A stretch of DNA of 64,000 nucleotides from Hymenobacter edaphi (GTDB lineage Bacteria > Bacteroidota > Bacteroidia > Cytophagales > Hymenobacteraceae): assembly GCF_003258365.1 (NCBI RefSeq), contig NZ_QHKM01000003.1, forward strand, positions 434,001 through 498,000, in the 5' to 3' direction. Within the stretch, counting starts at the first letter, position 1, and the number at the start of each line of letters is the position of its first letter. This document shows positions 9,403 through 17,727 of this stretch, in pieces. The position numbers were made by a program, and so were the translations under genes. The notes beneath the pieces are model-generated. The model did no database searches, had not been told where the DNA came from, and saw only the letters and a list, made by a program, of their open reading frames with translations.

Positions 9403-9729
9403 TTACGCGTTCTGCGGCATCAGGCGCACCACCAGCCCGTCGAGGCGCTCGGTGATGCGAATCTGGCAGGAAAGACGGCTGCCCTGCGACATGATGGGCA
9501 AGGACTCCAGCATGGCCATTTCGTCGTCACTGGGCTCGGGCAGCTCGGGGCCGGCCAGCACCTCCACGTGGCAGGTGCCGCACAGCGCCATGCCCCCGCA
9601 GGTAGCCTGGATGTCGTAGCCCGAGGCCTTCATCACTTCCATCAGGCTCAGGCCCATATCGGTGGGGGCTACCAGCTCGGTGCGCTGGCCCGGCGCGTCC
9701 TCCACGTACACGCGTACTTCGTCGGTCAT
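9403..9729 (-). CDS. 2Fe-2S ferredoxin
   Basis: 108 residues from the ATG at 9729. The frame stays open upstream, but that part reads through a repeat and is not coding. Ligands follow the adrenodoxin pattern: Cys44, Cys50 and Cys53 in TCGGMALCGTCHVEV, then Cys88 in RLSCQI. It is a soluble electron carrier. The ferredoxin reductase gene lies directly upstream on the same strand, so reductase and carrier probably form one NADPH-to-ferredoxin unit. The electron acceptor is not visible here. Confidence 0.92.
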   Translation of the reverse strand: MTDEVRVYVEDAPGQRTELVAPTDMGLSLMEVMKASGYDIQATCGGMALCGTCHVEVLAGPELPEPSDDEMAMLESLPIMSQGSRLSCQIRITERLDGLVVRLMPQNA

Positions 9730-9730
9730 A

Positions 9731-9817
9731 GTTGTTGAGTTGTCGGTTGTCCGTTGCGGTTTTTCAGGCCAGGCATCAGCACAAACTGACAACTGACAAC
9801 CCGCAACGGACAACTCA
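9731..9817. repeat. GTTGTCA-heptad repeat, inverted pair
   Basis: It fills the gap between the reductase and ferredoxin genes. Two arms (about 9731-9758 and 9784-9817) in opposite orientation are built from 7-bp units such as GTTGTCC, GTTGCGG and GTTGTCA. The transcript could fold into a long imperfect hairpin. Related copies: 6515-6550 and 24054-24130. Confidence 0.8.
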
Positions 9818-9819
9818 AA

Positions 9820-10836
9820 TTACAGCGTCGGCACCCCGTTGACGGTGGTGTACTTCAGCACGTATTTTTTGTCGGGGTAGATGTGCTTGTAGGCGCCCTG
9901 AGCCATCAGCGCGGCTTCGTGGAAGCCGCAGAGGATGAGCTTGAGCTTGCCCGGGTAGGTGTTGATGTCGCCGATGGCGTACACGCCGGGCACCGAGGTC
10001 GAGTAGTCCAGGGTGTTCACCTTCACCGCGTCGTCTTCCAGCTCCAGGCCCCACTCGCCGATGGGCCCCAGCTTGGGCGTGAGGCCAAACAGCGGGATAA
10101 ACGATTCCACGGCCAGGGTGCGGGCGGTGCTGTCGTTGGCGGTGATGGTCACGGCTTCCAGCGCGTCGGGGCCGTGCACGTGGGTCACGTTCGAGCTGAG
10201 CACCAGGTTCACCTTGCCTGCGTCGTGCAGGGTTTTCACCTTCTCGGCCGAGTCGGCGGCGCCGCGGAAGGTGGTGCCGCGGTGCACCAGCGTCACTTCC
10301 TTGGCCACGTTGGCGAGGAAGATGGTCCAGTCCAGGGCCGAGTCGCCGCCGCCGGCAATGACGATGCGCTGGTCGCGGAAGGTTTCCGGGTCGCGCACCA
10401 TGTAGTACACGCCCTTGCCGCCCTCGTAATTCTCCAGGCTTTCGATGGCGGGCTTGCGCGGCTCAAAGGAGCCCAGGCCGCCGGCAATGCAGATGGCTTT
10501 GCAGTGAATCACGGTGCCGTCCACGGTGGTCAGGTGGAAGGTGCCGTCCTCCAGCTTCTCGAACTTCTCCACCCGCTCGCCCAGCGTGAAGGTGGGGTGG
10601 AAGGGCTCGATCTGGCGCATCAGGTTCTGCACCAGGTCGCCAGCCAGCACCTCGGGGTAGCCCGGAATATCGTAGATGGGCTTCTTCGGGTAGATTTCGG
10701 AAAGCTGGCCGCCCACCTGGGGCAGCGCGTCGACGACGTGGCAGCGGAGCTTGAGCAGGCCGGCTTCGAACACGGCAAACAGCCCCACGGGGCCGGCGCC
10801 GATGATGCAGATGTCAGTGGAAATGGTAGGGTGCAT
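9820..10836 (-). CDS. Ferredoxin-NADP reductase (thioredoxin-reductase-like type)
   Basis: 338 residues from the ATG at 10836. An FAD Rossmann motif (IIGAGPVGLFA) starts at residue 9, an NAD(P) motif (IAGGGDSALDW) lies mid-protein, and a C-terminal FAD segment (GVYAIGDINTYPGKLKLI) follows. No redox-active CxxC is present, which separates this family (YumC type) from thioredoxin reductases. Length fits the family. It is cotranscribed with the 2Fe-2S ferredoxin, its likely partner. A TACCTTTG promoter box and a tandem operator candidate lie upstream. Confidence 0.9.
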   Translation of the reverse strand: MHPTISTDICIIGAGPVGLFAVFEAGLLKLRCHVVDALPQVGGQLSEIYPKKPIYDIPGYPEVLAGDLVQNLMRQIEPFHPTFTLGERVEKFEKLEDGTFHLTTVDGTVIHCKAICIAGGLGSFEPRKPAIESLENYEGGKGVYYMVRDPETFRDQRIVIAGGGDSALDWTIFLANVAKEVTLVHRGTTFRGAADSAEKVKTLHDAGKVNLVLSSNVTHVHGPDALEAVTITANDSTARTLAVESFIPLFGLTPKLGPIGEWGLELEDDAVKVNTLDYSTSVPGVYAIGDINTYPGKLKLILCGFHEAALMAQGAYKHIYPDKKYVLKYTTVNGVPTL

Positions 10837-10948
10837 TACGGGGGGTAAACGGTCAGCGGAGCACGGCTGCGGGAGGGCGGCGCCGTTGGAATCAGGCTGA
10901 TAACCACCGCCGGGGGCCAGAGGTTGCCGACAGCCTGCAAACGGTGGG

Positions 10949-10956
10949 CAAAGGTA
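10949..10956 (-). promoter_or_regulatory. Bacteroidota -7 box (TACCTTTG) for the reductase operon
   Basis: Exact match to TAnnTTTG on the minus strand, about 113 bp before the ATG. A TTTG lies 22 bp further upstream (10979-10982) as a possible -33 element. Confidence 0.6.
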
Positions 10957-11077
10957 CGCCAGCCGGCCCAAACGCGCGCAAACCCACCCGCTGAAAGGCC
11001 CGCGCGGGCTGCGGCAAGCCGCCCGGCCTCCATATATTGCGCTTGTAAAGCATGCCGGCAACAAGCTGGAAAGATTT

Positions 11078-11120
11078 TGTAACCAGGTTTACATTAGTCA
11101 TTGTAATCAGGTTTACAATG
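11078..11120. promoter_or_regulatory. Tandem TGTAA-TTACA operator candidate
   Basis: Two dyads of form TGTAAyCAGGTTTACA (11078-11093 and 11102-11117) differ at one base and repeat with a 24-bp period. The second extends to CATTGTAA...TTACAATG. They lie upstream of the ferredoxin reductase promoter on the minus strand. The layout looks like a repressor site for a dimer binding twice; the regulator is unknown. Confidence 0.5.
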
Positions 11121-11140
11121 CCTGCAGCCGATTGAACACA

Positions 11141-11175
11141 AAAAAGCCGGCGCGGGAATTCCCGCGCCGGCTTTT
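11141..11175. terminator. Bidirectional terminator
   Basis: Perfect palindrome with arms AAAAGCCGGCGCGGGAA and its complement; A-run on one side and T-run on the other. It closes the low-complexity gene at 11195-12175. Confidence 0.85.
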
Positions 11176-11194
11176 CAACTAACGGACCTTGCTG

Positions 11195-12175
11195 CTAGTA
11201 ACGGCCGCGGCGGTCATTATCGCGGCCACGGTCGGTGTGGTCGTCTTCGTCGTTCCAGCCGCGGCCGTACTGGCTGCTGCGGTCGGAGTTGGTGCGGTTG
11301 CCGTAGCCGCGGTCCATGTCGGTGTCGTAGTCGTCGCGGCGGCCGTAGGTCGACGAATCGTAGGAGCCGTAGGACGAGCCGTACGAGGAATTGTCGCGGC
11401 CCGACATGCCGGACATGCCCGAGCCCATGCCGCGGCTGCCGCGGTTCATATCCATATCCATGTCGTCGTTGCGGCTGCGGCGGCCCGAGCTGCGGCCCTG
11501 GTAGTCGTCGGTGTTGTCGTAGCTGCTGCGGCCGTAGCCGCTCGATGAGCCGTAGGACGAGCTGCCGCGGCCGTAGGAGGACGACCGGTCGTCGCGCTCG
11601 GCGGAGTCGCTGCCCATCCCCATGCCGCGGCGCGACGAGGAGTAGTTGGTGCTGCCGTAGCCGTCGTAGTCCATATCGGCGTTGCTGCGGCCCATGCCGC
11701 CCATGCCGCGCGCCGAATCCCCCCGGTCGTACGACGACGAGCCGCCGCGGTACTCGTCGCGGTCCATGCCCGACGACATCGAGCTGCCGCGGCCCGAGGA
11801 GCCGTAGCCGTAATCCGTCGAGTAGCTGCCGCGCCGGTCGTTGTCCATGCCGCTGCGGCCGTAGTCGGAGCGGCTCGTGTTGCTTTGCATGCCGCGGCTG
11901 CCGCGGTACTCGTCGCGGTCCATGCCCGAGTTCATGCCCGACATGCCCATGCCGGACATGCCCGAGCCCGTGCGGCGGCCGGCCGAATAGTCGCGGTCGG
12001 CGTAGTCATCATACGAGCCCGACATGCCCGAGCGGGAGCCCCGGTCCTGCGCGTCGTACGGCGAGGAGCTGCGGCCGGTGCGGTCTTCGTCGCCCGAGCG
12101 GCTGTTCCCGTTTTGCTGATTGCGGCCGCGGCTATCGTAGCGGTCCTCGTCGCGGTGCTGATTGTAATTTGCCAT
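11195..12175 (-). CDS. Low-complexity Gly/Ser/Arg/Asp/Tyr-rich protein
   Basis: 326 residues with no recognisable fold. Gly, Ser, Arg, Asp, Tyr and Met dominate, and hydrophobic residues are nearly absent. Short words recur without a strict period: GMSGM, RDEYRG, SSYGSS, RGMGSG, DYDG. There is no signal peptide and no membrane segment, so it should stay in the cytoplasm. Composition resembles disordered RGG/YG-type sequences. The gene has its own terminator and stands alone. Coding is likely because the biased composition is confined to this frame and the ATG and stop fit the flanking signals, but function is unknown. Confidence 0.65.
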   Translation of the reverse strand: MANYNQHRDEDRYDSRGRNQQNGNSRSGDEDRTGRSSSPYDAQDRGSRSGMSGSYDDYADRDYSAGRRTGSGMSGMGMSGMNSGMDRDEYRGSRGMQSNTSRSDYGRSGMDNDRRGSYSTDYGYGSSGRGSSMSSGMDRDEYRGGSSSYDRGDSARGMGGMGRSNADMDYDGYGSTNYSSSRRGMGMGSDSAERDDRSSSYGRGSSSYGSSSGYGRSSYDNTDDYQGRSSGRRSRNDDMDMDMNRGSRGMGSGMSGMSGRDNSSYGSSYGSYDSSTYGRRDDYDTDMDRGYGNRTNSDRSSQYGRGWNDEDDHTDRGRDNDRRGRY

Positions 12176-12364
12176 GGATGGGAATGTGTTTTGGGTTGGT
12201 CGATTATTTACTAGCCGGATTTTCGAAAAGTTATGGTCGAGCTTAAAAACGGGCTGGCCCGGGCAGGCCGGCGGTGAAGTCCTATCGGGGCCGGGAAAGT
12301 CACCATAACATCCGGGGCGGGGTTTTGCGTATACAGCCTATGTCCGCCAACTGATTCACAGTCA

Positions 12365-12637
12365 ATGTCCAGCAAGTATTTTCACGACATTCCTGCGGAC
12401 CTGCCCGAAGCGGAGCAGGCCGCCCGGCACAAACGGCAGAACCACGCCGAGTGGGGTATTGCCGTGGCTGCCCTGGGCGGCACCCAACCAAGTGCCGCCA
12501 TCCTCACCGAACTCCAGCGCTACATCGACGGCGACCTGACCATCGAACAACTGGCCGGCCTGGGCCACCCGCCCCGGCCCGAAACCAAGGCCTTTGAAGC
12601 CGTAGTGCAGCGCGAACGACTAAGCCGGGCCGCCTGA
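12365..12637 (+). CDS. Small protein with a weak VbhA-antitoxin-like segment
   Basis: 90 residues, acidic N-terminus and mixed helical sequence. The segment PSAAILTELQRYIDGDLTIE resembles the pattern around the 'YxxGExxxEE' helix of VbhA-type antitoxins, which inhibit Fic toxins. No Fic gene is adjacent, so an antitoxin role is not supported by context. A strong terminator follows. It may simply be an orphan regulator or a domesticated antitoxin. Confidence 0.6.
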   Translation: MSSKYFHDIPADLPEAEQAARHKRQNHAEWGIAVAALGGTQPSAAILTELQRYIDGDLTIEQLAGLGHPPRPETKAFEAVVQRERLSRAA

Positions 12638-12661
12638 CCAGCCGGCCCCGACCCCATACGG

Positions 12662-12694
12662 AAAAGCCCGCCGAAACTTCGGCGGGCTTTTTTA
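12662..12694. terminator. Bidirectional terminator between convergent genes
   Basis: AAAAGCCCGCCGA and its complement around a short loop, with A- and T-runs. It serves the 12365 gene and the convergent response regulator. Confidence 0.85.
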
Positions 12695-12740
12695 ATGAGC
12701 GCAGCAGCTCGGTGACGCAGGAGCCTCTCGGCTGCCGGCG

Positions 12741-13424
12741 CTACAGCCGGATGAGCTTGTGCTTGAGCGCGTACTGAATCAGGCCGATGATGGACTTGCT
12801 CTTGGTTTTGGTGAAGATGTTGCGGCGGTGCGTCTCCACGGTCCGCTCGCTGATAAAGAGCTTTTCGGCAATGGCCGCGTTGGAATACTCCCCGGCAATA
12901 AGCTGCAGGATTTCCTGCTCGCGGGCGGTGAGCGTGGCGGGCTGCTCGGCCGCGCCGCGGGCGGCGGGCACGTCGAGGTGCTCCAGCAGCGTGGCGCCCA
13001 CCTCCGCGTTGAAGTAGGTGCGCCCGGCGGCCACCCGGCGCACGGCGGCCGTCAGCTCGTGGGCGGTGGTGTTTTTCAGCAGATAGCCCGCCCCGCCCGC
13101 GGCCAGCACTTCCTGCACCGAGGTGTGGTCGTGAAACATGCTGAGCACGATGATGCGCACGGCCGGGTGGGAGGCCCGGATGGCCTGCGTGAGCTGCACG
13201 CCCGACATCTGCGGCATGTTCAGGTCGACCACGGCCACGCGCACTTCGGGGTGGGCCGCCAGCTGCCGCAGCGCCTCCACGCCGGAGCTGGCCGTGGCGG
13301 CAATGTGCAGATCGGGCTCGTTTTGCAGCAGCACCCGCACGCCTTCGAGCACCAGCTGGTGGTCGTCGACGAGCAACACCGGGATGGTGTCGGGGGGAGG
13401 AGACGTGGCGGGAGCGGAAGACAT
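12741..13424 (-). CDS. NarL/FixJ-family response regulator
   Basis: 227 residues. The receiver domain (about 14-130) has acidic residues Asp20-Asp21, phospho-acceptor Asp67 in VVDLNMPQMSG and the conserved Lys in YLLKNT. The C-terminal LuxR-type helix-turn-helix (about 163-225) starts with LTAREQEILQLIAGEYSNA and has ISERTVETHRRNIFTK. No histidine kinase is adjacent, so the partner is elsewhere. Target genes are unknown. Confidence 0.92.
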   Translation of the reverse strand: MSSAPATSPPPDTIPVLLVDDHQLVLEGVRVLLQNEPDLHIAATASSGVEALRQLAAHPEVRVAVVDLNMPQMSGVQLTQAIRASHPAVRIIVLSMFHDHTSVQEVLAAGGAGYLLKNTTAHELTAAVRRVAAGRTYFNAEVGATLLEHLDVPAARGAAEQPATLTAREQEILQLIAGEYSNAAIAEKLFISERTVETHRRNIFTKTKSKSIIGLIQYALKHKLIRL

Positions 13425-13678
13425 GGGGCGCGGCGCAGGAAGGGGTTGGGTATACTAATAAACGGTATATGGATTCGTTCGGCAAAATAAAATCTGGTTA
13501 TACCACTATTTTTAGAGCCGATGCGCGCCGCCGCCAAGCCCTGCTATCCAGGTCAGGCCAGCTTTCGTGGATTGATTGGCCCTGAGGCCCACCACGTTGC
13601 CGAGCCCCGCGCCGCGGCGGCCGCCGAGCCGGCTAGCCCGCAGAGCGGCGGCGGCCGACAACGCAAGGCGGCGGGCCT

Positions 13679-13686
13679 TATCTTTG
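13679..13686 (+). promoter_or_regulatory. Bacteroidota -7 box (TATCTTTG) for dinB
   Basis: Exact TAnnTTTG match 28 bp before the GTG start of the polymerase gene, giving a very short leader. Confidence 0.65.
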
Positions 13687-13714
13687 CCAACCGGATTAGC
13701 AAACGAAGCCGTCA

Positions 13715-14797
13715 GTGGAGCCGCAGGAGCCTCAGCGCAAGATTATTCACCTGGATATGGACGCGTTCTACGCCTCGGTGGAGCAGCGCGACCAGCCGGC
13801 GCTGCGCGGCCGGCCGGTGGCGGTGGGCGGGGCGCGGCAGCGCGGGGTGGTGGCGGCGGCCAGCTACGAGGCGCGGCAGTTCGGGGTGCGCTCAGCCATG
13901 CCCTCCGTCACGGCCCAGCGCCTCTGCCCCGAGCTGATTTTTGTGAAGCCGCGCTTCGAGGTCTACAAAGCCGTGTCGCGGCAGATCCGGGCCATTTTCG
14001 CCGAGTACACTCCGCTGATCGAGCCGCTGTCGTTGGACGAGGCCTACCTCGACGTGACCCAGAACCTGCCGGGCCTTGCCTCGGCCACGCAGATAGCGCG
14101 GGAAATCCGGGCCAAAATCTGGGAGCAGACGCAGCTGACGGCTTCGGCGGGCATCAGCTACAATAAGTTTCTGGCCAAGCTGGCCTCCGACTTCCGCAAG
14201 CCCAACGGGCAGTTCGTCATCCGGCCCGAGCAGGGCCCGGACTTCGTGGCGGGGCTGGACGTAGGCGCGTTTCACGGCATCGGGCCGGCCACGGCGCGCA
14301 GGCTCAACGAGCTGGGCATTTTTACCGGGCGGGATTTGCGCAGCCAGCCGGAGGCGTGGCTGCGCCAGCACTTCGGCAAGGCCGGCGGCTACTACTACGC
14401 CATTGCCCGGGCCGAGGACCACCGCCCCGTGGTGCCCGACCGGGTGCGCAAGTCGGTGGGCTCCGAAACCACCTTTCCGCAGGACCTGACCACCATTGAG
14501 GAGCTCATCGACGGCCTGCAGCCCTGCCTGGACGAAGTGTGGGAGTATTGCCAGCGGGCCGACGTGCTGGCCCGGACGGTGACGGTGAAAGTGAAGTACG
14601 CCGACTTTCAGCTTATTACGCGCAGCCGCACGGTGCTCACGCCGCTGGCCTCGGCGGCCGTGCTCGTGCAGCTCAGCCACGAGCTGCTGCGCGGGCTGCT
14701 GCCGCTGCCCAAGGGCGTGCGCCTGCTCGGCGCGTCGTTGTCGACGCTGGAGCCGGCGGGCGCGGTGGAGGGCCGGCAGCTTTCGTTCGGATTCTGA
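13715..14797 (+). CDS. dinB: DNA polymerase IV (Y-family)
   Basis: 360 residues from a GTG start, chosen because it lies just after the promoter box and no upstream start exists in frame. Catalytic carboxylates: Asp14 in IIHLDMDAFYASVE and Asp108-Glu109 in LSLDEAYLDV. The steric-gate region (MDAFYASVE), the thumb HhH segment (FHGIGPATARRLNELGI) and the little-finger domain (about 240-350) follow in order. It performs low-fidelity translesion synthesis. A C-terminal clamp-binding motif is probably the QLSFGF end, which fits QLxLF-type peptides. It stands alone under its own promoter. Confidence 0.95.
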   Translation: MEPQEPQRKIIHLDMDAFYASVEQRDQPALRGRPVAVGGARQRGVVAAASYEARQFGVRSAMPSVTAQRLCPELIFVKPRFEVYKAVSRQIRAIFAEYTPLIEPLSLDEAYLDVTQNLPGLASATQIAREIRAKIWEQTQLTASAGISYNKFLAKLASDFRKPNGQFVIRPEQGPDFVAGLDVGAFHGIGPATARRLNELGIFTGRDLRSQPEAWLRQHFGKAGGYYYAIARAEDHRPVVPDRVRKSVGSETTFPQDLTTIEELIDGLQPCLDEVWEYCQRADVLARTVTVKVKYADFQLITRSRTVLTPLASAAVLVQLSHELLRGLLPLPKGVRLLGASLSTLEPAGAVEGRQLSFGF

Positions 14798-14829
14798 GGG
14801 GCAAAGCGGTTTTGGCCGGCAATGCCGCT

Positions 14830-14837
14830 TATCTTTG
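14830..14837 (+). promoter_or_regulatory. Bacteroidota -7 box (TATCTTTG) for the sorting-domain protein
   Basis: Exact TAnnTTTG match 65 bp before the ATG at 14902. Confidence 0.6.
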
Positions 14838-14848
14838 AAGCCGGTTTT

Positions 14849-14875
14849 ACGGCCGCGGACAAACGCGGCCGTTTT
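14849..14875 (+). terminator. Hairpin with T-run in the leader of the next gene
   Basis: Arms ACGGCCGCG and CGCGGCCGT followed by TTTTA. By position it could end dinB transcripts, but it also lies downstream of the next gene's -7 box. Confidence 0.5.
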
Positions 14876-14901
14876 ATCGGTTTTCGTAGCCACCAGTGCA
14901 T

Positions 14902-16335
14902 ATGCGCTTTTCTTTACTCGTTCTGGGGCTGCTGAGCGGCTCCGCGCTTCAGGCCCAGTCGATACCGGCCAGCTCGTGGCCGCAACTGGCCGGCCGGCCC
15001 GATTCCACGACGGCCACTGGCCAGCAGCAGCGCACCACGACAGCCGTAACGGTGCCGGGGCGCAGCATGAACTACAGCTGGAACACCAGCTCCCGGACGT
15101 GGACGCCGACGGTGATGCGTACCACCACCTACGACGCCGCCGCGCAGCCCCTGGTGGTGCAGGATGCCGATTCGGCGACGCAGGTGCCCACCAGCCGCAG
15201 GCAGTACACCTACACGACCAGCGGCTTGGTGGGCACCGTGCTGGCCGAAATCTGGAACAGCAGCGGCAGCTACACGCCCACCACGCTGAACACCTACACC
15301 TACGATGCGCAGGGCCACGTGATTCATTCGCTGGCTCAGACGTGGCAGAACGGGGCCTGGCAGAACAACAACCGCATCCTCATCAGCTGGGATGTGCAGG
15401 GCCGGCAGACCGAGCGCACAAGCGCTACCTGGACCAACAATGCTTGGCTAATACGCTCCGGCACCCGTAACACGTACCGCTACGCTCCCAGCGGCAGCGT
15501 GCTGGAAATAACCACGGCTGGGTGGAATACCCTCACCAGCACCTTTGATCTGCAGAGTCGGCAGCTCTTCACCTACGGGACCAACCCGCAGCAGTGGACC
15601 AACAGTATCATTCAGTTTATGACTGCCGGCACGTACGTCAACTACGTCCGCCAAAACAACGCGCAGTACGACGCCCAGGGGCGGCAAACGTATCTGGAAT
15701 TTGACAGCTGGACGGCGGGCGCGTGGCAGCTATCCAGTCGGAACACGACAACGTACGCCCCTACCGGTCCGGGCCAGGAAATATTCAGCGAAAACTTGGT
15801 AGGCAGCAGTTGGGTAAACGGCTCCCGCGTTTTCTTCTCCTACGACGCGAACGGCAATGCCACCGGCCAGTACAGCGAACAGTGGCGCAACAACGCCTGG
15901 GTGCCCTCCTCGGGGCAGCGTTACCTGTTGCGCTACAACGCTGGTAACGTGGTTGATCAGCGCGTGGTGCAGGAAGCTAATACTTCCACCGGCGTGTTCG
16001 TCAACTCCACCAAGGAGCGCTACAGCAGCTTCCAGATGATTACGCTGGCGGCCAAACCCACGGCCCGGCTGCAAGCCGCCGTGAGCCTGTATCCCAACCC
16101 CGCCGCCGCGGGCCAGGCCGCCACGCTGCTGGTGAAAGGGCTGCGCGAGCAGCAGGCCCCCGCCACCATTGAAGTGCTGAACGGCCTGGGGCAGGTAGTG
16201 CATACCCGGCAGGAGCGGGTGCAGCAGGGCCGCATCGAGGCGCAGCTGGGCCTGGGCAGCCTGCCCGCCGGCCTCTACACCGTGCGCGTGCAAACGGGGG
16301 AAGGCGTGGTGGCCAAGTCGCTGATTTGCCAATAA
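14902..16335 (+). CDS. Secreted protein with type IX sorting domain
   Basis: 477 residues. ATG at 14902 opens a signal peptide (to about residue 20, ALQAQ). The body has loose repeats of 35-45 residues rich in Thr, Tyr, Trp, Asn and Gln, with recurring words such as YTYDAQG, NNAWL, SRNTTTYAPTG and YDANGNATG, resembling YD/RHS-type beta repeats but much shorter. The last 80 residues form a type A C-terminal sorting domain: YPNPAAAGQAATLLV, then LPAGLYTVRVQT and VVAKSLICQ. The domain sends cargo through the type IX system to the cell surface. Ligand or substrate unknown. Confidence 0.85.
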   Translation: MRFSLLVLGLLSGSALQAQSIPASSWPQLAGRPDSTTATGQQQRTTTAVTVPGRSMNYSWNTSSRTWTPTVMRTTTYDAAAQPLVVQDADSATQVPTSRRQYTYTTSGLVGTVLAEIWNSSGSYTPTTLNTYTYDAQGHVIHSLAQTWQNGAWQNNNRILISWDVQGRQTERTSATWTNNAWLIRSGTRNTYRYAPSGSVLEITTAGWNTLTSTFDLQSRQLFTYGTNPQQWTNSIIQFMTAGTYVNYVRQNNAQYDAQGRQTYLEFDSWTAGAWQLSSRNTTTYAPTGPGQEIFSENLVGSSWVNGSRVFFSYDANGNATGQYSEQWRNNAWVPSSGQRYLLRYNAGNVVDQRVVQEANTSTGVFVNSTKERYSSFQMITLAAKPTARLQAAVSLYPNPAAAGQAATLLVKGLREQQAPATIEVLNGLGQVVHTRQERVQQGRIEAQLGLGSLPAGLYTVRVQTGEGVVAKSLICQ

Positions 16336-16348
16336 GCCCGGTGGCCAC

Positions 16349-16390
16349 AGCACCGCGCCCCGGCCGCTCCAACGGCCGGGGCGCGGTGCT
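16349..16390. terminator. Strong bidirectional terminator hairpin
   Basis: 18-bp GC-rich arms (AGCACCGCGCCCCGGCCG and complement) with a 6-base loop, between convergent genes. Confidence 0.8.
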
Positions 16391-17077
16391 TTAGGGGCGG
16401 GCCGTCGTTTTGCGGGCCTTGCCGGGCGCCGCCGCCTTGGCTGCGGGCACGTGCACCGGCTTGCCCTTGGCCCCGCCCGTGGGCTTGCGGCCGCGGGCCT
16501 TGCGCTTGGCGGCTTTGGCGCGCTCGGCCTTGCGGACTTCCCGGTTTTCCAGGCGCTGGGGCATGCGGGCCATCAGCCGGTCGCGCACGAACTGGCAGAG
16601 GTGGGAGAGCAGGATAACCTGGGTGCCGTTGAGCAGCTTGACGACGTCGCGGCGGCGCAGCAGGCTCACGTGGTGCAGGCCGTGGTCCATCAGGTACTGC
16701 TTCACCTCCGAGAGGCGCAGCAGGCCGGCCACGGCGCCGCGCTCCACGGTGGCGTTGTAGCGGGCGGGGCGGTGCGCGCGCAGCCCCTGGGCCGAGGCCA
16801 CCAGCACGCCCACCCACTCGGGCACCGCGTCGAGCAGCTTGGCCAGGTGCTTTTCGGTCACGACAAAGGTCACGAAGTCGTAGGCGCGGGCGTAGCAGGG
16901 CAACTGGGCTTTCACCCGCAGCAGCGTGTCGCCGTCGCTTTTCAGCTCGTAGCCGTGCATAAACTGCGCGGTGATGTGCACCACGTCGGCGCGGGTGGTG
17001 CCGGTGGGGAGCTCATCGACGTAGACGCCGCCCTGGAGCAGCGGGTAGAGCAGGGCGCGGATTTCCGGGTCGTTCAT
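16391..17077 (-). CDS. sce7726-like protein, possible PD-(D/E)xK fold
   Basis: 228 residues. The N-terminal half has DELPTGTTRADVVHI followed by HGYELKSDGDTL. Asp31, Glu44 and Lys46 match the D-x(n)-E-x-K core of PD-(D/E)xK nucleases and the conserved block of sce7726 family proteins as I remember it. The last 45 residues are a Lys/Arg/Ala/Pro-rich basic tail that could bind nucleic acid. No restriction or phage genes are nearby, so the target is unknown. Family name moderately sure; nuclease activity is inference. Confidence 0.65.
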   Translation of the reverse strand: MNDPEIRALLYPLLQGGVYVDELPTGTTRADVVHITAQFMHGYELKSDGDTLLRVKAQLPCYARAYDFVTFVVTEKHLAKLLDAVPEWVGVLVASAQGLRAHRPARYNATVERGAVAGLLRLSEVKQYLMDHGLHHVSLLRRRDVVKLLNGTQVILLSHLCQFVRDRLMARMPQRLENREVRKAERAKAAKRKARGRKPTGGAKGKPVHVPAAKAAAPGKARKTTARP

Positions 17078-17180
17078 GGAATCCCGAAGATAACCACGGC
17101 GGCCGGTGGATGCACTATCCTCGGGGCTGATTTGCGCGGTGCGGTGGTTCGTAGAGGCCGCTAATAGCTATCAGAATGCT

Positions 17181-17723
17181 CTATCCAACGTCAGAAACGC
17201 GCTTTTCGAGCACCAGCAACGTCAGCGGCTGCCGGGCCTGGCCGTGGCTGCCTTCGGCGGGCAGCGGCTCGGTGCGGCCGGTGGGCTGGTAGCCGCGGCG
17301 GGCGTACCAGGCCAGCAGGTCGGGGCGGGCTTCGAGCACCGTCATGCGCACCACCGGGCGGCGGTGCTGGCGGGCGTAGGCTTCGGCGGCCAGCAGCAGC
17401 TGCCGGCCGAGGCCCGTGCCCTGGTGGTCGGGCGCTACGGTGAGCAGGCCCAGGTACAGGGCATCGGCCTGCGGGTGCACGAACACGCAGCCGACGAGCC
17501 GGCCCGCGGCGGTGTGGGCCAGGAGCAGGGCGGCGTGTTCAGGGGCGTGCCGGGTGAGCAGCGCCTGCAGGGCCGCCTCGTCGGTGCGGGGGCCGCCGAG
17601 CAGGTGGCCTTCGGCCGTCCAGCCCACCGGGCCGCCTTCGCCGCGGTAAGCCCAGTTGGCCAGGGCGGCCACGGCGGGTAGGTCGGCCAAGGTGGCGGGG
17701 CGCAGGGGCATATCGGGAGTCAT
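17181..17723 (-). CDS. GNAT-family N-acetyltransferase
   Basis: 180 residues. The acetyl-CoA loop is clear: LYLGLLTVAPDHQGTGLGRQ with the Q-x-x-G-x-G pattern, followed by the ARPDLLAWYARRGY helix-strand typical of GNAT enzymes. Acceptor unknown. The start may be the internal ATG at 17711 (MPLRPATLADL), because the promoter box ends only 4 bp before the first ATG. Confidence 0.88.
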   Translation of the reverse strand: MTPDMPLRPATLADLPAVAALANWAYRGEGGPVGWTAEGHLLGGPRTDEAALQALLTRHAPEHAALLLAHTAAGRLVGCVFVHPQADALYLGLLTVAPDHQGTGLGRQLLLAAEAYARQHRRPVVRMTVLEARPDLLAWYARRGYQPTGRTEPLPAEGSHGQARQPLTLLVLEKRVSDVG

Positions 17724-17727
17724 GGGG

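Noticed and set aside
11189-11548. Ala/Val-rich plus-strand frame antisense to the low-complexity gene
   Set aside because: Produced by the complement of Gly/Ser/Asp codons; no start or domain support.
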